From contig JAKONM010000014.1 in the NCBI GenBank assembly GCA_022701925.1, positions 1-11,402 of the forward strand: 11,402 nucleotides of DNA, written 5' to 3'. Source of the DNA: Microbacteriaceae bacterium (lineage in GTDB: Bacteria; Actinomycetota; Actinomycetes; Actinomycetales; Microbacteriaceae). The position numbers and the translations under genes are program-made. Each line of letters begins with the position of its first letter. Within the stretch, counting starts at the first letter, position 1. The notes under the pieces are model-generated. The model ran no database searches and was not told the DNA's origin. It saw nothing but the letters and a program-made list of their open reading frames with translations. Below are positions 1 to 5,543 of this stretch, piece by piece.

Positions 1-516
1 CGCGGCGATCGAGGTCGCCCAGCGGCCCGTCATCCGCTGCACCAGGTGGCCGTGCACGTCCACCACGTGGGCGGTGCGCGCCAGCACCTCGGGCTCGTTC
101 GCCCGCAGCCAGAGCAGCTTGTAGTAGGCGGGCGTCGGGTTCACGGGCTTGCCCGTCGTCTCGCGCACCGCCGGGGTGCCGTGCTCCTCGACCTCGCGCG
201 AGGCGCGGCGGTCGAGCCACAGCATGGCGGGCCGCAGCGCTCGGCCGTGCTCGTCCAGGCACGCGAACGTCTCGCGCTGGTTCGCGATCGCGATGCCGCG
301 CACGCGGCTCGCGTCCACCTGGGCGACCGCGGCCGAGACGGCGCGCACGGTGGCGGTCCACCACTGCTCGGGATCCTGCTCGCCCGCGCCGGGGAAGGGC
401 GTCGCCAGGTCGAGGCCCGACCGCCCGGTCGCCACCGCCGTGCCGGCCGCGTCCCAGATCACGCACTTCGAGCCGGTGGTCGACAGGTCGACCGCGGCCA
501 CCAGGTCGCCGCTCAT
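1..516 (-). CDS. FGGY-family carbohydrate kinase, N-terminal part (C-terminus beyond window)
   Basis: The first 172 residues of an ATP-dependent sugar or polyol kinase are visible; the family is usually about 480-520 aa, so two thirds lie off the left edge. Seen: the N-terminal phosphate-binding segment with Asp10 (AVDLSTTGSK), the substrate-loop motif NQRET with Arg81-Glu82, and the following MLWLDRRA segment, all in the order found in xylulokinase/glycerol kinase-type FGGY proteins. Start: the ATG at 516 overlaps the stop of the upstream dehydrogenase gene by 4 nt (ATGA), which indicates translational coupling in one operon. The substrate cannot be named from the N-terminal half; xylulokinase-, erythritol- or ribulokinase-like activities are all possible. 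It is the second FGGY kinase in the window and is clearly a different subfamily from the glycerol-kinase-like one at 5521-7146. Family confident, substrate unknown. Confidence 0.9.
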   Translation of the reverse strand, partial: MSGDLVAAVDLSTTGSKCVIWDAAGTAVATGRSGLDLATPFPGAGEQDPEQWWTATVRAVSAAVAQVDASRVRGIAIANQRETFACLDEHGRALRPAMLWLDRRASREVEEHGTPAVRETTGKPVNPTPAYYKLLWLRANEPEVLARTAHVVDVHGHLVQRMTGRWATSIAA

Positions 517-1964
517 GCCCGCGCCGCCCGCGCCGCCGATCGAGCGCGGTCCAGCACGGCGTCGACCTCGGAGTCGGTCCACCAGCCCAGGTGCAGCAGC
601 AGGTCCGCCACCGTGAAGCGGTTGCGCATGTACAGGCAGTCCTGCACCGCCCAGCGGAAGTGCTCCTCGTCGATCCAGTCCTCCAGGCCCTCCGGCCCGG
701 CGGGGGAGTCCGCCGCGTGCAGCGCGACCGCCAGGGTCTCCGGAGTCGGGATCGACTCCCGGAAGCCGTCGGCGACGGTCGGCCAGTCCTGCAGCGCTCG
801 CTCGATGCGCGGCCGTGCCGCCTCGACGGCGGTCAGCTTCGCCTCGTAGTCCCGCCAGCACTCCGCGCCCTGCCGGCCGCTCGCGTCCACCCGCACGAAG
901 GCCTGCGACACCCGTTGGCGCTGCGCCTGCCGGTCCAGGTGCACCGGGACGGGGGAGGGGGCCCGCTCCAGCCGGTCCAGCAGCAGGTGCCAGGCGGCGG
1001 AGGCGACCAGCGTCGCGGCGCCGACCTGTGCGCCGTGCAGGCCGACGGGCAGCTCGTGGGCGGCCGCGTACATGTCGAGCATGTGGCTGACCACGTGCTC
1101 GACGCCGCTGAGGCAGGCGGTGGTGCCGGCGATGCCGGTGCCGATGCCGCGGATCGCGAGCACCTGGGTCAGGCGCAGCACCGCCTGCGGGTCCCCCTCC
1201 GACAGGCCGACGGCCCACTCCGACGGGTCGCCCGCGAAGGCCAGCAGCAGGTCGCGCGGCGTCTCGTGGAAGCTGCCGTCCAGGCCCAGCAGGGCCGCGA
1301 GGCGCCAGTCGGCGGGTGCCGTGTACAGCGACAGCACCTCGCCGAGGCCTGCGGAGTTCATCTCCGCGGGCGCGGTGCGGATCGTCGTGGTGTCCGCCAG
1401 CACCACGTCCGGCCAGCGGGAGGGGATGGTGCGCTTGACGCCGCTGATCAGCACCACCGACACGTTGTCGGTGAAGCCGTCGACGCTGGCGGCGGTCTGC
1501 ACGACGACCAGGGGGATGCCGCCGGCGCGGTCGGTCGCCACCTTGGCGATGTCGGTGACGGTGCCGCCGCCGACGCTGACGACGCCGTCGAACCCCTGCA
1601 CCGCCGCGGTGGCCGCGTCCAGCGCCTCGTCGTCGGCCAGCAGGTGGCCGCCGTGGCCCAGGACCAGCCGCTCCACCGCGAAGCGGCCGCGCAGATCGCC
1701 CTCCACCCGGGCCTTCAGGTCCTCGCCGTCGCGCAGGATCGGGGTCGCGTCGACCACCAGCAGCACCCGGGCGGGCTCGGCCGCACCGGGGCGCAGGCTC
1801 GCGGCCAGCTCGTCGGCGACCTGTGCGGTGGCGTCGGGGCCGATGCCGAGCCGGCGGATGCCCAGCGGCACCAACCGCTCCGGGTCCGGCGAGGCGGCGA
1901 TCACGTCCCGCACCCGGTCCAGGTCGGTCGGGTCCGCGATGCTCGAGAACAGTCCTGCGGCCAT
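513..1964 (-). CDS. iron-containing alcohol dehydrogenase superfamily protein, AraM / glycerol-1-phosphate dehydrogenase-like
   Basis: An NAD(P)-dependent dehydrogenase of 483 aa in the Fe-ADH/dehydroquinate synthase-like fold. Seen: the nucleotide-binding VGGGTVTDIAK segment at 131-141, a QTAASVDGF substrate loop at 156-164, a GVKRTIPSRWPDVVLAD stretch near 175-191, and metal-site regions GLGEVLSLYTAPADW (206-220), GVEHVVSH (287-294) and LHGAQVG (309-315). These match the AraM/EgsA group, which interconverts dihydroxyacetone phosphate and sn-glycerol-1-phosphate. Oddities: the family's metal-ligand Asp in the GFGD segment is Glu209 here, and the protein is longer than typical members (B. subtilis AraM is about 390 aa), with roughly 100 extra residues mostly after position 330. 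Start: the ATG at 1964 follows an AGAGGAG ribosome site; an in-frame ATG at 1994 lies inside the operator-like element and is rejected. It is first in an operon with the FGGY kinase. A polyol-phosphate rather than glycerol-1-phosphate substrate is possible. Confidence 0.85.
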   Translation of the reverse strand: MAAGLFSSIADPTDLDRVRDVIAASPDPERLVPLGIRRLGIGPDATAQVADELAASLRPGAAEPARVLLVVDATPILRDGEDLKARVEGDLRGRFAVERLVLGHGGHLLADDEALDAATAAVQGFDGVVSVGGGTVTDIAKVATDRAGGIPLVVVQTAASVDGFTDNVSVVLISGVKRTIPSRWPDVVLADTTTIRTAPAEMNSAGLGEVLSLYTAPADWRLAALLGLDGSFHETPRDLLLAFAGDPSEWAVGLSEGDPQAVLRLTQVLAIRGIGTGIAGTTACLSGVEHVVSHMLDMYAAAHELPVGLHGAQVGAATLVASAAWHLLLDRLERAPSPVPVHLDRQAQRQRVSQAFVRVDASGRQGAECWRDYEAKLTAVEAARPRIERALQDWPTVADGFRESIPTPETLAVALHAADSPAGPEGLEDWIDEEHFRWAVQDCLYMRNRFTVADLLLHLGWWTDSEVDAVLDRARSAARAARA

Positions 1965-1992
1965 GTCGTCTCCTCTTCGAGCCGATCTCAGC

Positions 1993-2021
1993 ATAATCAG
2001 TCGTGGTACGAATGCTGATTC
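1993..2021. promoter_or_regulatory. operator-like element, copy A (upstream of AraM-like gene)
   Basis: A 29-bp AT-richer island in a GC-rich intergenic region. On the plus strand it reads ATAATCA, ten bases, then GAATG, three bases, ATTC. The right part is an inverted repeat GAAT-N4-ATTC. It lies just downstream of the -10 box at 2028-2033, over the expected transcription start and leader, as expected for a repressor site. The same arrangement with identical spacing recurs at 11199-11227 (16 of 29 positions identical). Binding by the SorC-family regulator encoded at 2924-3883 is inference. Confidence 0.6.
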
Positions 2022-2027
2022 CTCAGC

Positions 2028-2056
2028 AGCGTAGACAGAGCCGCACGCGCCGTCAA
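2028..2056 (-). promoter_or_regulatory. sigma70-type promoter for the AraM-like/FGGY kinase operon
   Basis: On the minus strand TTGACG (2056-2051) is followed by exactly 17 nt and TACGCT (2033-2028). This is a close match to the housekeeping consensus with ideal spacing. The predicted start is near 2021, giving a leader of about 55 nt before the ATG at 1964, and the start overlaps the operator-like element. Confidence 0.7.
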
Positions 2057-2096
2057 TCGGGGGAGCGCGAGCGCGGCCGGGACGCGCCGCCGAGCG

Positions 2097-2822
2097 TCAG
2101 CCGACTGCAGCGCGCCGCAGCCAGCGGTGCCGGTCGACGACCTCCGCCCCGGGGGCCAACGCCGCGACGAGCCGCCGCTCCAGGTCCGGAGGGATCGGCG
2201 CGCCCAGCTCCTGCGCCACCGACCCGCACGTCGCGGGGTCCCACTCGAGGCCCAGCTCGGCGTTCACCTCGGTCAGCACCTCGGCCGCCGCCGGGGAGGG
2301 GAGCACGGTCAGGACCACGCCGACCAGCCTCGCGCTCCGGGTGGCGCGCTGAGCGACCCCGGCCAGCTTCACCGCGCCGCGGGCGCCGATGCTGAAGTCG
2401 CCGGGGCAGTACTCGCCGGGCACCGCGCCCACGCCGGCGTCCACGCCCAGCGCCCGCAGCTCTGCGACGATCGCGCCGGACACGGCGCCGTACGCCTCGC
2501 GGTGCCCGCGGTGCGGCTCGGCCGGCTCCAGCACGTCCAGCACCAGGCTGCCCGCGTCGTAGACCACCGCACGGCCGCCGGTCGGTCGGATCACGGGCGC
2601 GAAGCCCGCCGCCGCGGCCGCGGACACCGCGCGGTCGAAGCCCGGCAGGTGCGTCTCCCGCCGCGAGAAGGCGGCCGTGGGCACGGGCCGGTAGGTGCGC
2701 ACGATCCGCCCGTCGGCCGCAGCGTCGACGGCGTGCAGCAGCGCGGTGCCCAGCGCCAGGTCGTCCGCGGCGTCCCCCGATGCGGCGCCCATCAGGTGCA
2801 CGGGCGGTCGGGAGGACGTCAT
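2097..2822 (-). CDS. lipoate/octanoate transferase or ligase family protein (LipL/LplA superfamily)
   Basis: A 241-aa BPL/LPL-fold protein that attaches or transfers lipoyl or octanoyl groups to the lysine of lipoyl domains. Seen: SRRETHLPGF near 53-62; the acyl-adenylate/octanoyl pocket RPTGGRAVVYDAG at 79-91, where the usual His after TGGxAV is Tyr88; CPGDFSI with Cys139; and VKLAGVAQRA with the conserved Lys152. A Cys in an (E)xCPG(x)(F/Y)D-type motif plus AGxxQR resembles the Firmicute amidotransferase LipL more than ATP-dependent LplA; this comparison is from memory. The obvious client is the free lipoyl domain at 8847-9089. Start: the ATG at 2822 begins the homologous part, but no clear Shine-Dalgarno is visible; GTG at 2831 is an alternative, and the longer ORF reaching 2903 would overlap the regulator's promoter. 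It is divergent from the SorC regulator. Confidence 0.82.
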   Translation of the reverse strand: MTSSRPPVHLMGAASGDAADDLALGTALLHAVDAAADGRIVRTYRPVPTAAFSRRETHLPGFDRAVSAAAAAGFAPVIRPTGGRAVVYDAGSLVLDVLEPAEPHRGHREAYGAVSGAIVAELRALGVDAGVGAVPGEYCPGDFSIGARGAVKLAGVAQRATRSARLVGVVLTVLPSPAAAEVLTEVNAELGLEWDPATCGSVAQELGAPIPPDLERRLVAALAPGAEVVDRHRWLRRAAVG

Positions 2823-2849
2823 CGCGCGCACCGTCGTGACGCGGCCCGG

Positions 2850-2877
2850 CTGACGCCCGCGGACCCGGCGGTAGTGT
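2850..2877 (+). promoter_or_regulatory. candidate promoter of the SorC-family regulator
   Basis: CTGACG at 2850-2855 and TAGTGT at 2872-2877 with a 16-nt spacer form a plausible -35/-10 pair in the region divergent from the lipoyl transferase gene. The predicted start is around 2884, immediately before the palindrome at 2887-2900. The match is moderate (4 of 6 at -35, about 3 of 6 at -10). Confidence 0.4.
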
Positions 2878-2886
2878 CGCGAAGCA

Positions 2887-2900
2887 CTCCGTGCACGGAG
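2887..2900. promoter_or_regulatory. 14-bp perfect palindrome, candidate autoregulatory operator
   Basis: CTCCGTGCACGGAG is a perfect 7+7 palindrome at the expected transcription start of the regulator gene, 24 nt ahead of its TTG start codon. The position fits an operator for negative autoregulation. Its sequence is unlike the GAAT-N4-ATTC element at the two catabolic promoters, so a different protein or binding mode might be involved. It could also form a short leader hairpin. Confidence 0.4.
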
Positions 2901-2923
2901 CATCGACGGACAGGAGCACCCGC

Positions 2924-3883
2924 TTGCCGGATCTCGAGGCCCTGCGCATCATGACGAAGGTCGCCCGGCTGTACCACTCGAAGGGCATCCGGCAGACCGA
3001 GATCGCGTCGCGCCTCGGCGTCTCGCAGGCCCGGGTCTCCCGCCTGCTGCAGGCGGCGGTCGAGGAGGGGATCGTCCGCACGGTGGTCGTCGTCCCGGAC
3101 GGCCTGCACGCGGAGGTGGAGGAGGTCGTCGAGGAGCGCTACTCCCTGACGCAGGTGCACGTGGTCGACCAGCTGAGCGACGACGACGCCGAGATCACCG
3201 GCGACCTGGGCACGGCGGGAGCGGCCCTGGTGTCCACCCTGCCGCTGGCCGGCCGCACCGTCGGCTTCACGTCGTGGAGCCGGTCGCTGCGCGCGATGGT
3301 CGCCGAGCTCGAGACCGTGCGGCAGAGCGAGGGCACCCGGGTCGTCGAGATGCTGGGCGACGTCGGCCCGCCCCGCATGCAGCACGAGGCGACCAGGGCC
3401 ACCCAGCGGCTGGCGGACCGCATCGGCGGCGACGCCCTGTTCCTGCGCGTACCCGGCGTCGTCGTGTCCGAGCGGCTGCGGCAGGCGGTCGTCGCGCAGG
3501 ACGGGCACGTCCAGGAGGCGCTCGACGCGCTCGACGCGCTCGACGTCGCACTGGTCGGCATCGGCACCTGCGAGGTCGACCCGCCGCTCGTGCCCGGCGA
3601 CAACTTCTTCTCGCTGGAGCAGCTGGCCCATGCGAAGGCCTGCGGCGCGGTCGGCCAGGTGAACCTGCGCTTCCTCGACGCCGAGGGCGTGCCGGTCGAC
3701 ACCGGTCTGGACGGACTGGTCATCGGGGTGAGCCTGCACCAGCTGGCCGCGACCGGCCGGCGCATCGCGGTCGCCGGCGGCCGCCAGAAGTACGAGGCGG
3801 TCAGGGCTGCGGTGCGCGGCGGCTGGATCGACACGCTCGTGACCGACCTGACCACCGCGGAGCGCCTGCGCGACGAGCCCTGA
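2924..3883 (+). CDS. SorC-family (DeoR-like HTH) sugar-binding transcriptional regulator
   Basis: A 319-aa repressor/activator of the SorC type: an N-terminal helix-turn-helix joined to a C-terminal sugar-phosphate-binding domain. Seen: ARLYHSKG then the HTH at about 22-43 (RQTEIASRLGVSQARVSRLL), and the effector domain from about 60 onward with GFTSWSRSL (114-122), a VGIGT loop (211-215), a NFFS segment (227-230) and the conserved C-terminal AVAGG...K...A (282-295) followed by WIDTLVTD. Start: TTG at 2924, preceded at 7 nt by AGGAG (2912-2916), aligns with the usual start of the family; GTG at 2891 lies inside the palindrome and lacks a ribosome site. It is the only regulator in the window and is convergent to the seven-gene operon. 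It is the best candidate for binding the two matching operator-like elements. Known SorC proteins respond to phosphorylated sugars or polyols (for example DeoR, CggR, EryD). Confidence 0.93.
   Translation: MPDLEALRIMTKVARLYHSKGIRQTEIASRLGVSQARVSRLLQAAVEEGIVRTVVVVPDGLHAEVEEVVEERYSLTQVHVVDQLSDDDAEITGDLGTAGAALVSTLPLAGRTVGFTSWSRSLRAMVAELETVRQSEGTRVVEMLGDVGPPRMQHEATRATQRLADRIGGDALFLRVPGVVVSERLRQAVVAQDGHVQEALDALDALDVALVGIGTCEVDPPLVPGDNFFSLEQLAHAKACGAVGQVNLRFLDAEGVPVDTGLDGLVIGVSLHQLAATGRRIAVAGGRQKYEAVRAAVRGGWIDTLVTDLTTAERLRDEP
3518..3544 (+). repeat. three tandem 9-bp repeats inside the regulator gene
   Basis: The unit GCGCTCGAC occurs three times without interruption and is in frame, encoding Ala-Leu-Asp three times (residues about 199-207). 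It lies between conserved parts of the effector domain. Copy-number change would keep the frame. It may simply reflect a helical segment in high-GC codons. Confidence 0.7.
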
Positions 3884-3910
3884 CGCGGCCCGGGCCGCAG
3901 GGAGCGCGGA

Positions 3911-3965
3911 GACGCCCCGCCCGGGGCCGGGCGGCGTCGGCCGGACCGGGTGCGGGCGGGGCGTC
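3911..3965. terminator. GC-rich hairpin region between convergent genes (candidate bidirectional terminator)
   Basis: The 98-nt gap between the regulator stop (3883) and the E2 stop (3982) holds a perfect 13-bp inverted repeat, GACGCCCCGCCCG at 3911-3923 against its complement at 3953-3965. The same left arm can instead pair with CCGGGCGGCGTC at 3927-3938, giving a compact stem with a two-base bulge. There is no U tract on either side, so intrinsic termination is plausible but not certain. Confidence 0.5.
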
Positions 3966-3981
3966 ATCTCGCGGTGCGGGG

Positions 3982-4668
3982 TCAGGCGGAGGCGCCGGGG
4001 ATCGGCGCGGCCAGGCGGCCCGCCAACGCGGACAGGAAGGCGGCGCCGGTCGCGCCGTCGATCGCCCGGTGGTCGCACGTCAGCGTCAGCTCGGCGATGG
4101 GCCGCCACGCGGGGCCGTCGGCGGTCTGCACGTACTGCTGCCGCGTGCTGCCCACGGCCAGGATCGCGCCCTGCGGCACGTTCAGGATCGCGTCGAAGCG
4201 ATCGATGCCCATCATCCCCAGGTTGGAGATGGTGAACGTGCCGCCCGTCATGTCGGCGATCGTCAGCCCGCCGCCCCGGGCCCGGGTCACGACGTCCTTG
4301 CGCGCGGCGGCGATCCCGGCCAGGTCCAGGTCGGAGGCGCCGTGCACCACCGGCACCACCAGGCCCTTGGGCGTCGCCACCGCGATGCCCACGTGCGCCT
4401 TCGCGAAGCGGGTCACCTCGTCCTCGCCGACGTGCACGTTCACGTCGGGGTGCTCCACGAGCGCCGCGGCCGCGGCCAGCACCAGCACGTCCGTGACGGT
4501 CGCGCCCTCGGCCGCCTGCTTCGCCTTCGACGCCTCCGTCATGTCGACGCCGACGTTCAGGTGGAACACCGGAGCCGCCCACGCCTGCACCATCCGGCGC
4601 GCGGCGGTGCGCTTCAAGCCCTTCAGCGGCACGACGACCGACTCGGGCGCCTCCGCGACGTCGCTCAC
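3982..4668 (-). CDS. 2-oxo acid dehydrogenase E2 acyltransferase, catalytic domain only
   Basis: A 228-aa protein corresponding only to the C-terminal acyltransferase domain of dihydrolipoamide acyltransferases (E2), which moves an acyl group from lipoyl-lysine to CoA and normally forms the trimeric core unit. Seen: the domain start VPLKGLKRTAARRM at 13-26, FTISNLGMMG at 145-154, VPQGAILAVG at 164-173 and the catalytic HxxxDG motif with His200 and Asp204. Normal E2 proteins are about 400-550 aa with one or more lipoyl domains, linkers and a peripheral-subunit-binding domain in front; none is present here, and the codons upstream belong to the aldolase in another frame. Start: GTG at 4668 overlaps the aldolase stop by 4 nt (GTGA), so translation is probably coupled; no strong ribosome site is seen. 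It is last in the operon. The lipoyl domain is a separate gene at 8847-9089. Confidence 0.93.
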   Translation of the reverse strand: MSDVAEAPESVVVPLKGLKRTAARRMVQAWAAPVFHLNVGVDMTEASKAKQAAEGATVTDVLVLAAAAALVEHPDVNVHVGEDEVTRFAKAHVGIAVATPKGLVVPVVHGASDLDLAGIAAARKDVVTRARGGGLTIADMTGGTFTISNLGMMGIDRFDAILNVPQGAILAVGSTRQQYVQTADGPAWRPIAELTLTCDHRAIDGATGAAFLSALAGRLAAPIPGASA

Positions 4669-5543
4669 GAGCCCGCCGCCGTCTTCTCGCCCGCGCCGGC
4701 CCTGCCGTCGCAGCCGAACTCGCGCATCTTGCCGATGGTCGCGTCGATCATCAGGCGCCGGCCCTCGGCCATCGCGGCCTCCAGCTGGCGGTCGCCCTGC
4801 GCCCACATGCGCTCGATGCCCGCGCGGAAGGCGTGCCGCAGGTCGGTGTCGGCGTTCAGCTTGTGCACGCCGGCCAGGATCGCCTGCCGCACGTCGTCGG
4901 TCGGCACCCCGGAGGCGCCGTGCAGCACGAGCGGCACGCCCACCACGTCGCGGATCTGCCGGATCCGGTCGATCGCCAGCGGCAGCGGGGCGCTCGCGGT
5001 GACGCCGTGCATCACGCCGGCGCTGATCGCCAGCAGGTCGACGCCGGTCTCCTTCACGAAGGTCTCGGCCTCCTCGACCTTCGTGTAGTGGTCCTCCCAC
5101 CGGATGTCCTCGGCGGCGTCGGGGATCGAGCCGAGCTCCGCCTCGACGGGGATGCCCAGGCGGTGCGCTTCCTTCACCACGTCCCGGGTCGCCTCGACGT
5201 TCTGCTGGAAGGGCAGGTGGGAGCCGTCGAACATGATCGAGTCGAAGCCCAGCTCGAAGGCGCGGTGCACCTCGTCGAGCGTGCCGTGGTCCAGGTGGAC
5301 GGCGGCCACCGCGTCGCTGCGGTCCACCTCCTTCTTCGTCATCTCGAACGCGTCGTCGATGCCCATGTGCGGGATGACGGCGCGGCCGATCTGCATGAAG
5401 ACGGGCGCGTCGGCGCGCTCCGCCGCCAGCAGCAGGGCCTGGGTCGTCTCGGGGTTGTGCATGTTGAACCCGCCGACGGCGTAGCCGCCCTCCCTGGCGC
5501 GGCGCACCAGGTCCATGGGGTCAACGGAGCGTGAGCTGCTCAT
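4665..5543 (-). CDS. class II fructose-bisphosphate / ketose-phosphate aldolase family protein
   Basis: A 292-aa zinc-dependent aldolase of the FbaA/GatY/KbaY type, which cleaves a ketose-1-phosphate or bisphosphate to dihydroxyacetone phosphate plus an aldehyde. Seen: GGYAVGGFNMHN at 19-30; HLDHG with the catalytic Asp85 and zinc ligand His86; VEAELG at 133-138; zinc ligand His179 in GVMHG; His208 in HGASGVP; and the phosphate-binding NADTDLR at 230-236. The zinc set is complete. The loop before His179 (AISAG) differs from the usual AIGT, and HGASG is closer to GatY than to FbaA, which suggests a specialised ketose phosphate rather than the housekeeping glycolytic role. Start: the ATG at 5543 follows AGAGGA at a normal distance; an internal ATG at 5516 is a weaker option. 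It overlaps the kinase stop by 23 nt and the E2 start by 4 nt. Confidence 0.92.
   Translation of the reverse strand: MSSSRSVDPMDLVRRAREGGYAVGGFNMHNPETTQALLLAAERADAPVFMQIGRAVIPHMGIDDAFEMTKKEVDRSDAVAAVHLDHGTLDEVHRAFELGFDSIMFDGSHLPFQQNVEATRDVVKEAHRLGIPVEAELGSIPDAAEDIRWEDHYTKVEEAETFVKETGVDLLAISAGVMHGVTASAPLPLAIDRIRQIRDVVGVPLVLHGASGVPTDDVRQAILAGVHKLNADTDLRHAFRAGIERMWAQGDRQLEAAMAEGRRLMIDATIGKMREFGCDGRAGAGEKTAAGS

Noticed and set aside
1965..1994. Upstream ATG at 1994 as the start of the AraM-like protein
   Set aside because: Adds ten non-conserved residues, lies within the operator-like element and has no ribosome site, while the ATG at 1964 has a strong one.
591..2018. 475-aa open frame on the plus strand opposite the AraM-like gene
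   Set aside because: Low-complexity Arg/Gly/His/Gln-rich translation with no recognisable domain, antisense to a clear gene; long shadow frames are expected in DNA this GC-rich.
2057..2096. Possible terminator after the lipoyl transferase gene
   Set aside because: Only a 5-bp GCGCG/CGCGC stem could be drawn and there is no T run; such stems are common by chance at this GC content.
3274..5088. 604-aa plus-strand open frame from the regulator into the E2 and aldolase region
   Set aside because: Runs out of frame through the regulator and then antisense to E2 and aldolase; composition is not protein-like.
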